Assembly: GCA_963696545.1 (NCBI GenBank)
Contig: CAVOKQ010000012.1
Coordinates: 434,001-498,000 of the forward strand
Length of the DNA stretch: 64,000 nt
Reading direction: 5' to 3'
Source of the DNA: RPQJ01 sp963696545
Lineage (GTDB): Bacteria; Pseudomonadota; Gammaproteobacteria; Steroidobacterales; Steroidobacteraceae
Shown: piece after piece, positions 28,004 to 37,972 of the stretch
How the letters are laid out: each line of letters begins with the position of its first letter
How positions within the stretch are numbered: the stretch's first letter is position 1
Notes under the pieces: generated by a model
Databases searched by the model: none
Seen by the model: the letters and a program-made list of their open reading frames with translations, nothing else
Told to the model about the DNA's origin: nothing
Program-made: the position numbers and the translations under genes

Positions 28004-29151
28004 ATCGACAAGGGCCGGCGCGCGTCGTGCATGTGGTGCACCGCCTCGACGTGGGTGGCCTCGAGAATGGCGTCGTCAACCTCGTGAACCGGATGCCCGC
28101 CGGACGCTTCAGCAATGCAATAGTCTGCGTCGCTGGCTACGGGGCCGAGTTCCGCAAGCGTATCCGTCGCAACGATGTCGAGGTGGTCTCGCTCGACAAG
28201 AAGCCGGGCAAGGACTTGCCGATGTACGGCCGGATGTGGCGGGCGTTGCGACGATTACAACCCGATGTCGTGCATACCCGGAACTTCAGCACCGTGGACA
28301 TGCAGTGGGTCGCCGCGGCAGCCAGGGTCCGCGCGCGAGTGCATGGCGAGCATGGCTGGGAAGCTTCCGATCCCAGGGGACTCGATCCGAAGCGTCTCAG
28401 GATCCGGCGGGCGTGCCGGCCTGTGATTCATCGCTATGTGCCGATGTCCCAGGACATCGCCCGCTGGCTCGAATCCGAGGTCGGGGTGCCGTCGGAGCGT
28501 ATCCGCCAGCTTTACAGCGGCGTGGACACCGACCGGTTCCGTCGTGAAGGCCCGCAACCCTCCGACCTTCCGTGGCAGGCTTCGCAGTCGCACGTGGTCG
28601 TGGGCACTGTCGGACGCCTGGACCCGGTCAAGAACCAGCTGTCGCTGCTGCGGGCGGTGCGGTCTATCCTCGACTCGCGTCCGGCGCTCGCGCCGCAACT
28701 CAAGGTCATAGTTGCGGGCGATGGCCCGCTGCGGGGCAGCTTGGAGGCCGAAGCCCGCGCTCTCGGGCTGGAGCCCCTGACCTGGTTTGCCGGGGCTCGC
28801 AGCGACGCGCCAGACATCATGCGAGCGATCGACATCTTTGTGCTGCCTTCAATCAACGAAGGAATCTCCAACACGATCCTGGAGGCCATGGCGTCGAGTC
28901 TGCCGGTGGTGGCCGGCAGGGTGGGGGGCAACCCGGAAGTCGTCGCGGATGGCGTTACAGGGTGCCTTTACGCGGCCCAGGAGCCAGTCGCACTGGAACG
29001 TGCGCTCCTCCCGTACCTCGAGGACCCGTCGTTGCGCAGGAGCCACGGCGACGCTGGCCGGGCCCGGGTCGCGAGCAGCTTCAGCCTCGACTCGATGGTG
29101 AGCGGCTACATGACCCTTTACGATGAACTGCTCGGCAAGACGGGGACCTGA
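28000..29151 (+). CDS. XrtA/PEP-CTERM system glycosyltransferase (TIGR03088-like)
   Basis: GT-B glycosyltransferase of 383 residues. The N-terminal acceptor loop is VVHVVHRLDVGGLENGVVNL; the donor site shows VGTVGRLDPVKNQ, then INEGISNTILEAMASSLPVVA. I chose the ATG at 28000 because it overlaps the exosortase stop (ATGA) and opens directly onto the family N-terminus; an in-frame start at 27784 would lie inside xrtA. It would act at the cytoplasmic face in repeat-unit assembly. Eight nt separate it from the next amidotransferase. Confidence 0.9.
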   Translation: MNRQGPARVVHVVHRLDVGGLENGVVNLVNRMPAGRFSNAIVCVAGYGAEFRKRIRRNDVEVVSLDKKPGKDLPMYGRMWRALRRLQPDVVHTRNFSTVDMQWVAAAARVRARVHGEHGWEASDPRGLDPKRLRIRRACRPVIHRYVPMSQDIARWLESEVGVPSERIRQLYSGVDTDRFRREGPQPSDLPWQASQSHVVVGTVGRLDPVKNQLSLLRAVRSILDSRPALAPQLKVIVAGDGPLRGSLEAEARALGLEPLTWFAGARSDAPDIMRAIDIFVLPSINEGISNTILEAMASSLPVVAGRVGGNPEVVADGVTGCLYAAQEPVALERALLPYLEDPSLRRSHGDAGRARVASSFSLDSMVSGYMTLYDELLGKTGT

Positions 29152-29159
29152 CCAGATCC

Positions 29160-31085
29160 ATGTGCGGCATTACCGGACTCTACGATACCCGCGACCGTCG
29201 CCCGCTGGACCGTGCGCTGTTGAAGCGCATGAACGACTCCCAGGCGCATCGCGGCCCCGACGGGGAGGGTGAGCACCATGCGCCGGGCGTCGCGTTGGGG
29301 CACCGACGCCTGTCGATCATCGACATCGCCACGGGCCAGCAGCCGCTGTACAACGAGGACGGCTCGGTCGTCGTCGTGTTCAACGGCGAGATCTACAACT
29401 ACCAGGAACTGATCCCCGAGCTGCAGGCGCTCGGCCACGTCTTCCACACCCGAAGCGATACCGAAGTCATCGTCCATGCATGGGAGGCGTGGGGCGAGAA
29501 ATGCGTGAACCGCTTCCGCGGCATGTTCGCGTTCGCGCTGTACGACACGAACAGCGAAACGCTGTTCCTCGCGCGCGACCGCCTGGGCGTCAAGCCGCTG
29601 TACTACTCGGTGCTGCCTGACGGGACACTGATCTTCGGCTCGGAACTCAAGTCGTTGCTGGTGCATCCGGGGCTCGGCAAGGAGATCGACCCCTGCGCCG
29701 TCGAGGAGTACTTCGCACTCGGCTACGTGGCTGAGCCGCGCACCGTATTTGTCGGCACGCGGAAACTGCCGCCCGGCTACCGGCTCACGGTTCGTCGCGG
29801 ACAGCCGGTGCCCGAACCGGTCGAGTACTGGGATGCGCGCTTCACGCTGTCGAACGTCATCTCGCTCGAGGACGCGATCGAGGAGTTGAACCATCGCCTC
29901 GAGGAATCGATCCGCCTGCGCATGATCTCGGAGGTGCCGCTCGGGGCCTTCCTGTCGGGTGGCGTCGACTCGAGCGCGGTCGTGGCCACGATGGCGGGCA
30001 TCTCCAGCGAGCCGGTCAACACCTGCTCGATCTCGTTCGACGATCCGGCGTTCGACGAGACGCGCTTCGCCCAGCAGGTGGCCAGCCGCTACCACACGCG
30101 GCATTTCGTCGATCACGTCGCGAGCGACGACTTCGGCCTCGTGGACCAGCTGGCCGCGATCTACGACGAGCCTTATGCCGACAGCTCGGCGATTCCCACG
30201 TACCGGGTCTGCCAGCTTGCGCGCAAGCACGTGACCGTGGCGCTCTCGGGCGATGGCGGCGACGAGAACTTCGGCGGTTACCGTCGCTACCGATTCCACA
30301 TGATGGAAGAGAAGCTGCGCTCAGTGTTGCCGCTCGGCGTGCGTCAGCCGCTGTTCGGCCTGCTCGGCCGCGTGTATCCGAAGGCCGACTGGGCGCCGCG
30401 CGTGTTCCGGGCCAAGTCTACCTTCGAGTCACTGTCGAGGAATTCGACCGAAGCGTACCTGCACAGCGTCTCGATCATCCGCGAGGACATGCGTCGGCAG
30501 CTCTTCTCACCGGCGTTCCAGGCCCGGCTCAACGGCTACTCCGCGCGCGACGTCTTCGCGCGTCACGCAGCGAAGGCGGGCACCGACGACCCGCTGGCAC
30601 TGGTGCAATACCTCGACCTCAAGACCTACCTGGTGGGGGACATCAACACGAAGGTCGATCGTGCCAGCATGGCCCACTCGCTCGAGGTGCGTGAACCACT
30701 GATGGATCATCCGCTCGTCGAATGGCTTGCGAGCCTGCCGTCATCTCTTAAGGTGCAGGGCCAGGAGGGGAAGTACCTGCTGAAGAAAGCGATGGAGCCG
30801 CGGCTGTCGAACGAGATCCTGTACAGGCCGAAGATGGGCTTCGCCGTGCCACTTTCGCGGTGGTTCCGGGGCCCGCTGCGGCAGCGCATGCGCGACGGCG
30901 TGCTTGGGTCCACGCTTGCCGAGACCGGTATCTTCGACCGCCGCGTGCTCCAGCACCTGGTGGATGCGCACCTGAACGGCACGCGTGACTACAGCGCGCC
31001 ACTCTGGACCACGCTGATGTTCGAGTCGTTCCTCCGTAATGTGATGGGGGAGGGGTCCCGCAGCGAGCTTCGCGAGGCCGGATGA
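29160..31085 (+). CDS. asnB: XrtA/PEP-CTERM system amidotransferase (asparagine synthase-like, copy 2)
   Basis: Second class II amidotransferase, 641 residues, with Met-Cys2 (MCGITGLYDT), NGEIYNYQEL and the ATP loop FLSGGVDSSAVV. The N-terminus MCGITGLYDTR is that of the exosortase A-associated amidotransferase family, so this copy is the more conserved XrtA component; copy 1 is more generic. It probably amidates a carboxylate on the polymer or on an acyl decoration. It is coupled by ATGA to the following glycosyltransferase. Confidence 0.93.
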   Translation: MCGITGLYDTRDRRPLDRALLKRMNDSQAHRGPDGEGEHHAPGVALGHRRLSIIDIATGQQPLYNEDGSVVVVFNGEIYNYQELIPELQALGHVFHTRSDTEVIVHAWEAWGEKCVNRFRGMFAFALYDTNSETLFLARDRLGVKPLYYSVLPDGTLIFGSELKSLLVHPGLGKEIDPCAVEEYFALGYVAEPRTVFVGTRKLPPGYRLTVRRGQPVPEPVEYWDARFTLSNVISLEDAIEELNHRLEESIRLRMISEVPLGAFLSGGVDSSAVVATMAGISSEPVNTCSISFDDPAFDETRFAQQVASRYHTRHFVDHVASDDFGLVDQLAAIYDEPYADSSAIPTYRVCQLARKHVTVALSGDGGDENFGGYRRYRFHMMEEKLRSVLPLGVRQPLFGLLGRVYPKADWAPRVFRAKSTFESLSRNSTEAYLHSVSIIREDMRRQLFSPAFQARLNGYSARDVFARHAAKAGTDDPLALVQYLDLKTYLVGDINTKVDRASMAHSLEVREPLMDHPLVEWLASLPSSLKVQGQEGKYLLKKAMEPRLSNEILYRPKMGFAVPLSRWFRGPLRQRMRDGVLGSTLAETGIFDRRVLQHLVDAHLNGTRDYSAPLWTTLMFESFLRNVMGEGSRSELREAG

Positions 31086-32304
31086 GCCTGCGGGTCCTGC
31101 ACGTCCTCGACCACTCGATCCCGCTGCACAGCGGCTACTCCTTCCGGACGCTCGCGATCCTCAAGGAGCAGCGCGCGCTCGGCTGGGAAACCGTGCAGCT
31201 CACATCCCCAAGCACTACGACGCCAAGGCCGACCAAGAGGACTGCGACGGCTTCCATTTCTACCGGACGCGGGTACCCGAGACAGCGCTGCGCCGGGCAC
31301 CGGTGCTGAACCAGCTGACGGTGATCCGCGATACCGAGGTGCGACTGCGGGACGTGATCCGGCAGGTTCGCCCGGACATCGTGCATGCACATTCACCGTG
31401 CCTGAACGGCATTGCCGCGCTCCGCGCCGCCCGTCCGCTGGGCATTCCCGTGGTCTACGAGATGCGATCTTCCTGGGAGGACGCCGCCGTGGACTATGGG
31501 CGGACGACCGAGGGAAGCCTGCGCTACCGGCTGTCGCGCGGCCTGGAAACGTGGACCCTGAAGCGGGCCGATGCGGTGACCACGATCTGCGAGGGGTTGC
31601 GAACCGACATCCTCGGCCGCGGGGTGAAGCCGGAGCGCGTGACGGTGATTCCCAACGCAGTGAACACGGCGGATTTCTCGTTCATTACCCGGCCCGACCA
31701 GGACCTGCGCCGTCGCCTGGGGCTAGAGGGCGCCTTCACGCTCGGCTTCCTCGGTTCCTTCTACGGCTACGAAGGGCTCGACGTACTGATCGCGGCGCTC
31801 CCACAGATCATCGGGTTCGAGCCTTCGACCCGCCTGCTCCTTGTCGGTGGCGGATTCGAGGAGGACAGGCTCAAGGCACAGGCTGCGCAGCTAGGCGTCG
31901 CGGATCGAGTGATCTTCGCCGGGCGGGTGCCGCACGCCGAGGTTGCCCGCTATTACAGCGTCGTCGACCTGCTCGTGTACCCACGAAAGTCGATCCGCCT
32001 GACCGAGACCGTGACGCCGCTGAAGCCGCTCGAGGCGATGGCGCAGGGCCGGTTGCTGATCGCGTCGGACGTCGGCGGGCATCGAGAACTGATCGACGAC
32101 GGACGTACCGGATTCCTGTTCGCACCGGATCGTCCGGAAGAGATCACCCGGTCGGTGCAGCGCGTGCTGGACTGCCGCGACCGCTGGGCCGAGATCCGCG
32201 CCGAGGGCCGCCGATTTGTCGAGACCGAACGCACCTGGCGCGCGAGCGTCGCCCGTTACGAGGCCGTGTATAGTCGCGCCCGCGCGGCCGCGGGCAGGCC
32301 ATGA
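31082..32304 (+). CDS. PEP-CTERM/XrtA glycosyltransferase (TIGR04063-like); one frameshift as sequenced
   Basis: GT4-type glycosyltransferase of about 407 residues after correction. The N-terminus RVLHVLDHSIPLHSGYSFRT is the family signature. Near 31210 the frame breaks inside TSPKHYDAKAD (one base missing after TCCCC). The rest continues in another frame to a normal stop, with VTVIPNAVNTADF and KSIRLTETVTPLKPLEAMA at the donor site. Restoring one base gives exactly 408 codons. A single indel and fully conserved motifs suggest a consensus error. Confidence 0.85.
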
Positions 32305-33388
32305 ACGCGCCGCCGCTGAGGCTGCTTCTGGTCGGCCCGCTGCCGCCACCCGCGGGTGGCATGGCGAATCAGACTCGACAGTTGAAACGCCTGCTCGAAG
32401 GCGAGGGCATCGACGTCCGCCTGGTGCAGACCAATGCGCCGTATCGCCCGAGGTGGGTCGAGAACCTGAAGGGTGTGCGCGCCGCGTTCAGGCTGGGGCC
32501 GTACCTTGCGCAGCTGTGGCGAGAGTCCGGCCAGGCCGACGCCGTGCACGTGATGGCCAACTCGGGCTGGGCCTGGTACCTGTTCGCCGCGCCCGCTGTG
32601 CACATCGCCAGAGTGGCGCAATGCGCCGGTGGTGGTCAATTACCGCGGCGGACTGGCAGGAGAGTTCCTGCAGACGGCTGCAAACCGAGTCCGTGCCACG
32701 CTCAAGGGCACGAGCCTCGTCGTGCCGTCGGAGTTCCTGCGCGAGGTATTCGGTCAACTCGGCATGCCGTCCAGCGTCATTCCGAACATCGTGGACACGC
32801 GCGTCTTTAGTCCGGCCCCGGACGCGGTCGGACGCAGAAATCCGGCGTCGCCGCACGTGGTCATTGCACGCAACCTCGAGCACATCTACGGCGTGGACCT
32901 CGGGCTGCGTGCGATCGCGCAGACTGAAGCAACGATACCCCGGCATTCGCGCTTCGATCGCCGGCTCGGGCCCCGAGCTCGGTCGTCTCGAGGCGCTGCG
33001 GAACGAGCTCGGTCTGCAGGACTGCGCTCGATTCACCGGGCGCCTGGACGTGCCGGGAATGGTGGCGCTGTACCACGATGCAGACATCATGCTGAACCCG
33101 GTCCGCATCGACAATGCTCCAAACTCTGTGCTCGAGGCGCTGGCCTGCGGCGTGCCGGTCGTGAGCACTCGCGTTGGCGGCGTGCCGTATCTGGTCGAGT
33201 CACGAGTCCACCGCGATACTCGTGGAGCCGGAGTCGGCGGACGCCCTGGCCGGGGGCGTGAGCCGGGTGCTGGACGAGCCGGAGCTCCAGCGAGGTCTCG
33301 TCGAGCGAGGGCTCGAGCGCGTGAAGGAATGTGAGTGGCCGGCGGTTCGCGACCAGTGGCTGAGTGCCTATCGTGGCCACAGGCCTGA
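32301..33388 (+). CDS. GT4-type glycosyltransferase, multiply frameshifted as sequenced
   Basis: A glycosyltransferase of about 360 residues. The N-terminus (LLLVGPLPPPAGGMANQTRQ) and donor site (NAPNSVLEALACGVPVVST) are clear. Three single-base insertions explain the changes of frame: near 32613 (between HIA and WRNAPVVVNYRGG), near 32933 (before LKQRYPGIRAS) and near 33202 (before HESTAILVEP). A fourth change is needed near 33370 to reach the TGA at 33386-33388. As read, the last frame runs on into the next gene. The start overlaps the preceding stop (ATGA). It could be decaying, but substitutions look conservative throughout. Confidence 0.75.
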
Positions 33389-33398
33389 GCGAGGACGG

Positions 33399-34744
33399 AT
33401 GTACACGCGATTGTGTTCGTCGATCCTGTTCCCGCTGCACGAGCGCCTCAAGGGGCACCACAGCGTTGCGTTGCTGCGCGAACTCGAGCAGAGCCAGTGG
33501 CTGCACCCGCAGCGAGATCGAGGAGGCCCGCGTGCCGAGGCTCCGGGAATTCCTGGCCAAAGCTGGTCGCGACGTTCCTTACTATCAGCGCGTTTTCAGC
33601 GAGGCCGGCTTCGTTCCGGGCCGCGTTGCCGCGACCGCAGACCTGCAGCAGCTTCCGTTTCTCACCAAGGCGCTGCATCCGCGCGAACACGGACGACATC
33701 AAGTCCCGCCACGCGGGGAAACTCGTCAGGTACAACACCGGCGGCTCGAGCGGCGAGCCACTGGTGTTCTACATGGGCATGGGCCGGATCTCGCACGACG
33801 TGGCCGCGAAATGGCGAGCAACGCGTTGGTGGGACGTGGACATCGGGGATCCCGAGTTCGTGCTGTGGGGCTCGCCGGTCGAGATCGGCAAGCAGGATCG
33901 CCTGCGCGCGCTGCGTGACCGCCTGTTCCGCAGCCACCTGCTGCCGGCATTCCAGATGTCCGAGACGCAGCTCGACCATTACCTCGACGAGCTGCGGCGG
34001 CATGCGCCCGCGGATGCTGTTTGGCTACGCGTCGGCGCTGGCGTTGCTGGCGCGGCATGCCGAGACCCGTGGCGTGGATATGACGGGCCTCGGCCTGAAG
34101 GTCGCCTTCGCGACGGGCGAGACGCTGTACCCGGAGCAGCGCGACAGGTCGGGAGCGTTTTTCGGGCGCCGGTGGCGAACGGCTACGGGTCGCGCGACGC
34201 AGGTTTCATTGCCCACCAATGTCCGGCGGGTCAGCCTGCACCTGTCTGCCGAGCACATCGTCGTGGAACTGGTCGGAACGATGGGCGGCCGGTCGCGCCG
34301 GGTGAGACCGGGGAAATCGTCGTCACGCATATGGCGACCGATGAGTTTCCGTTCATCCGTTACCGCACGGGCGACATGGCGTCGCTGTCGCCGACGGCGT
34401 GCAGTTGCGGGCGCGGGCTGGGGGTGCTCGAGAATGTTTTCGGTCGCAGCACCGATTTCATTCGCACGGCATCGGGCAACGTGATGCATGCGCTGGCCCT
34501 AATCTACGAAGTCCGCGACAAGCCGGGCGTGCGCGGATTCAAGTTCATCCAGGCGGAGGATCTGTCCGTGGAACTGCTGCTTGTGGCCGGGCCAGAACTC
34601 GATGCCGGCGTCGAAGCAGCGATCCGCAGCGGGCTCGAACGCAGGATGGGACCGGGCACCGTCTTGTCGCTGCGGCGTGTGCCGGAAATTCCGCCGGAAA
34701 AATCCGGCAAGTACCGCTACGTCGTCAGCCGGGTCGCGATCTGA
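33399..34744 (+). pseudogene. Phenylacetate-CoA ligase (PaaK)-like adenylate-forming protein, six indels as sequenced
   Basis: Member of the PaaK/CapK-like branch of adenylate-forming enzymes found in capsule and EPS loci. Ordered fragments are MYTRLCSSILFPLHERLKG, VRYNTGGSSGEPLVFYMG, VAFATGETLYPEQR, VANGYGSRDAGFIAHQCPAG, FPFIRYRTGDMASLSP and a C-terminal ligase subdomain ending GKYRYVVSRVAI. Four insertions (near 33511, 33693, 34010, 34229) and two deletions (near 34168, 34277) link them. Undoing all six gives exactly 448 codons, arguing for consensus error over decay. GAGGA precedes the ATG. It could activate a carboxylate for attachment to the glycan. Confidence 0.75.
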
Positions 34745-34789
34745 GGTATTGCTGTCGCGGGGTTGCGCGAGCGCGCGACTGCAGTCGCT

Positions 34790-35779
34790 TCAGGCCGTCG
34801 CAAAGCTCGTCTCGCGCGTCGCGCGCGCCAGCCGTAACCCGTACCGAAGCGGATGGTGGTCCCAGGCGGCCACGCGCGGCATCTGAAAAGGATCTGACCC
34901 CGCGACGGCCGATCCCCAAGCGGTCGTCAGGGCCAGGCGGAATCCGGCTCCGCGGGCCATTGCCACGTGCCGTCCGTCGTAGTCGCGCAACGGCTTGCCG
35001 TTCGGATAGGCAAATGTCTCGACGGGCTGCCCGGTGATTTCCTCGAGCGGTTGCCTTGCTGTCGGCAATCTGTCTTCGAGCGGTCGCGTCATCCACGCTG
35101 GTCAGGATCGGGTGGTCCATCGTGTGCGCCCCGATCTCGATGCCTTTCTCGCGCAACTGCCTCACCTGGCCGCGGGTCATCATGAGGTCGTCCGGCAGGC
35201 GGGCGCCCGCAGCGTCGACGATCTCCTGGACGCGCCGGCTGCGTTCCGAGGGCTCCAGGTACTTGAGGTGCCGCAGCAGTTCGTCCACCACGCGACGCCG
35301 TTCCGCCACGTCGTCGAGCGCGTAGTCCCCGAGTCCGAGCGGGCGCAGGTCGAAGCGCCGCGGTGCGCGCCGCACGGTCTCGATGATCGTGTCGTTGAAC
35401 ATCCGCCCTCCATCGAGGAAGCCGGGCGCGACGAAGACGGTCGCCGGCACGCCCTGCGCGGCGAGGACGGGTTGTGCGACGTCATGGTTGTTCGCATAAC
35501 CGTCGTCGAACGTCACGCAAACGGCGCGGGCGGGAAGGGCCCCCGCGCTGCAGTCGTTGCACAGCTTCGCTGAGCGGCAGCGGATTGAAGCAGGACGCCA
35601 GCGAGTTCCATCTCCGCCGCGAACCTCCGTGCGTCCGGCTCATCGGGCAGCAGCGGGTCGGGTTCGGGCAGCACCCGATGGAAGATCAGCACGAGCAGCG
35701 ACGCGTCGCGGCCACCGCGTGCGCAGAGGCCGGCGGCTGTCCGGATCATTCCTCGTTCGAGGCGGGACGGAAGGCGCAT
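34790..35779 (-). CDS. Polysaccharide deacetylase (NodB-like), frameshifted as sequenced
   Basis: Carbohydrate esterase family 4 protein of about 328 residues on the minus strand. It reads MRLPSRLERGMIRTAAGLCA and LLVLIFHRVLPEPDPL, then the catalytic VTFDDGYANNHD, GIEIGAHTMDHPILTSV (metal-binding His pair) and TFAYPNGKPLRDYD. Three single-base insertions, two near 35540-35610 and one near 35060, join the parts and leave exactly 329 codons. It starts 26 nt after the asparagine-synthase-like gene on the same strand, forming a two-gene minus-strand unit. It faces the PaaK-like gene tail to tail. Confidence 0.8.
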
Positions 35780-35805
35780 GTGTATGTCGAGAGGGGCGAG
35801 GCAGG

Positions 35806-37639
35806 TCAGGGCGACACGTCGTGCTCTCGGAGCCACTGCTCGAGCATGGCAAGGACCCAGATGAAGACGCCGTAGTATCGCGCGTCCTCCTGTCCGTGCA
35901 GGTGCAGCAGCCGGTCGATGAATTCGGGGCGTATGAGCTGTCGCGCGCGCAGTGCCGAGAGGTTGTCCGTCGATCTGCTCCCGCAGCCGGGGCGTTTCCT
36001 GCAGCCACAGCCCGAACGGCAGTCCGAAGCCGTGCTTCTTCTTGTGGATGATCTCGTCCGGCAGGAACCCGGTCATCGCCCGCTTGTAGAAATCGCGCAG
36101 CTTCGTGCCCGGCATCAACATGTCGCGACGGCACGCGCATCGACATTTCGACGACGTCCGGGTGCAGCATCGGGTACGAAACGCGGACGCCGGCCAGCGC
36201 GCTCATGGTCTCGACCTTGCGCAGGTCGTTGTCCGCGAGCGTGTACTGCCAGTCGTAGTAGAGCATGCGGTCGAGCGAGTTGGTCGCTGGCGCCGAGTCC
36301 CAGAGTTCCTGCATCTTGCGGAACGTCCCGTTCTCGTCGGCCACGGCTGCGGAAGTCGGGGTGCAGGACCTCGGCCGTGCCTTGGCGCAGCAGGAAATTC
36401 CACGTCTCGAGGCGCGCGGGTAGCGGGATGTTGGCTTTCTGCGACGTAGCCGCGCGCCTTGCGCACCAGCCACGGGCTAAGGCGTCTGCGGCCACGCGTC
36501 CAGCACCGGCTCGAGCAATACCGCGCGCAGGAAGGCTGGCACGCGCTGATATCGCTCGAAGATTTGCTGTTCCGCGTAGCGGGAGTTGCCGGCAAAGAGT
36601 TCGTCGCCGCCGTCCCGGCCAGCAGGTGGTCCACGCCGTTCTGCGCGCGCGAAGCGCGCGCAGTAATAGACGGGCAGCGCGGACGAATTGCCGAACGGCT
36701 CGTCGTAGGCGCGAGCGATCAGCGGGAACCCGTCGGCGATGTCGTCGCCGGTGACGACATATTCGTGGCCCTCGCAGCCGAAGCGGGCATTGGCGATGCG
36801 TGCGTACGGCAGTTCGTCGTACTCCGGGTATCCGAATCCGATCGAGAAAGTCCGCGCGGGCGGCGGCCGACTTCGCTCAGGATTCCCGCCACCGTGGAGC
36901 TGTCGAGGCCGCCGCTCAGGAAGGCGCCGGCCGACTTCGAGGGCGCGCAGTCGCGGACTGCCGTGCGCAGCGACCGGTGCAGCTCGCCTTTCAGTTGATC
37001 GTAGTCTGCATGCGAGTCGTCCGCGAATCGCGCGTTCCAGTAGCGCCGCTCGCGCACGCCGCCTTTTTCAAACGTCGCGCAGTATCCTGGCCGCAGCTTG
37101 CGCACGCCTTCGAAGATCGTTCCCGGCGCGGGGACCATGTGCAGTATGAGAAAGTCGAACAGTGACTGATGATCGAGCCGTACGTCGCGACCCGGAAAGC
37201 GCGCCACGGCCTCGGCCGAGGAGCCGAAGGCCAGTGTGTCGCCGGCTGCCGCATACGTCATCCGCTCGATGCCCATGGGGTCGACGGCGATGACGACGCG
37301 TGATTCGTTGTCGTCGATGATCGCCAGCGCGAAACGGCCGCTCATCGCATCGAAGCACTGCTCACCGGACGCGAGGTAGGCAGCGAGGGTCGTTGTTGCG
37401 ATGCTGTCGTCGGACTTACGGCGGCTTTCGGCGGTACCGAAAAACACGGGACCGCCACTCGCGACGACGGTGACGCCGTTGCGTGAGGCCGTGGAGGCAC
37501 CCATGGCTTCGCCCGTTCGGTTTCGCGCGCGCTCGGCGCCGGAGCGACACGCCGCATCGGTCACGGATCTGAAATACTCGGCGGCGGCTTGAGGATTGCG
37601 GGCATCGGATCGAACTTCGTGATAGCCAAAGACTCGCAT
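35806..37639 (-). pseudogene. Asparagine synthase-like protein lacking the Cys2 glutaminase (copy 3), many indels as sequenced
   Basis: About 610 codons on the minus strand. The N-terminus (MRVFGYHEV) is intact in frame for 250 residues but has no Cys2 and no NGEIYN motif, so the glutaminase half is degenerate. The synthetase half has FLSGGLDSSTVAGI, then fragments IGFGYPEYDELPYAR, AGDGGDELFAGNSRYAEQQ, SYPMLHPDVVEMSMRVPSR, KKKHGFGLPFGLWLQE and a normal end. At least seven single-base shifts occur between about 36865 and 35970. Loss of the glutaminase is also seen in beta-lactam synthetase and lasso-peptide cyclases, which use an amine in place of glutamine. The 5' end lies 333 bp from the divergent Tat-protein gene. 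Confidence 0.75.
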
Positions 37640-37972
37640 GCTGTTGACTTGTTTGTCCTGAGACGTTCGAAAACCCGGGGCGAAGTGGCAGTTTAATCGG
37701 GGCGGCTGCGCGCTGCGTGCAAATCGGGCCGAGCGGTGTCGGTATCTGTGCTGTTGGAGCGGAATCTTGCCGCATTCCTGATCGCAATTGCGACCCCCGG
37801 ACCGAGCGGAATGTGATCCCCGTCTCGCCCTGCGGGTTGCATGCCCATGGCGGTGGTCGCAGACTACCCGCACGTCGGGTTGCACGAATTGCGCCGAATC
37901 CTGCTGCCCGGCCAGCAGTGCAATCGCCGCCGGGCACCGTAACACCAGTACACGTCGATCGGAGCTAATCGT
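37640..37972. other. 333-bp divergent intergenic region
   Basis: Lies between the minus-strand Asn-synthase homologue and the plus-strand Tat protein, so promoters for both should be here. I see GGAG about 10 nt before the ATG at 37973. I find no convincing -35/-10 or -24/-12 pair, no copy of the TCTTACA element and no riboswitch. Confidence 0.5.

Noticed and set aside
33174..34484. A single 436-residue ORF spanning the GT4 end and the PaaK-like start
   Set aside because: It is a chance joining of two genes by frameshifts. The GT C-terminus (ILVEPESADALAGG) and the PaaK N-terminus (MYTRLCSSILFPLHERLKG) belong to unrelated families, and a TGA plus GAGGA-ATG start lie between them in the other frame.
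34880..34905. AAAGGATCTGACCCCG, resembling a dispersed palindromic repeat half
   Set aside because: It reads in frame as GSDPF in the deacetylase C-terminus, a natural sequence there, and has no inverted partner nearby.
36641..36663. Perfect 10-bp palindrome CTGCGCGCGC/GCGCGCGCAG
   Set aside because: It lies within the coding sequence of the Asn-synthase homologue and encodes a plausible Ala/Arg stretch (CARFARAQ). It probably explains a nearby indel through its GC-rich hairpin and is not a regulatory site.
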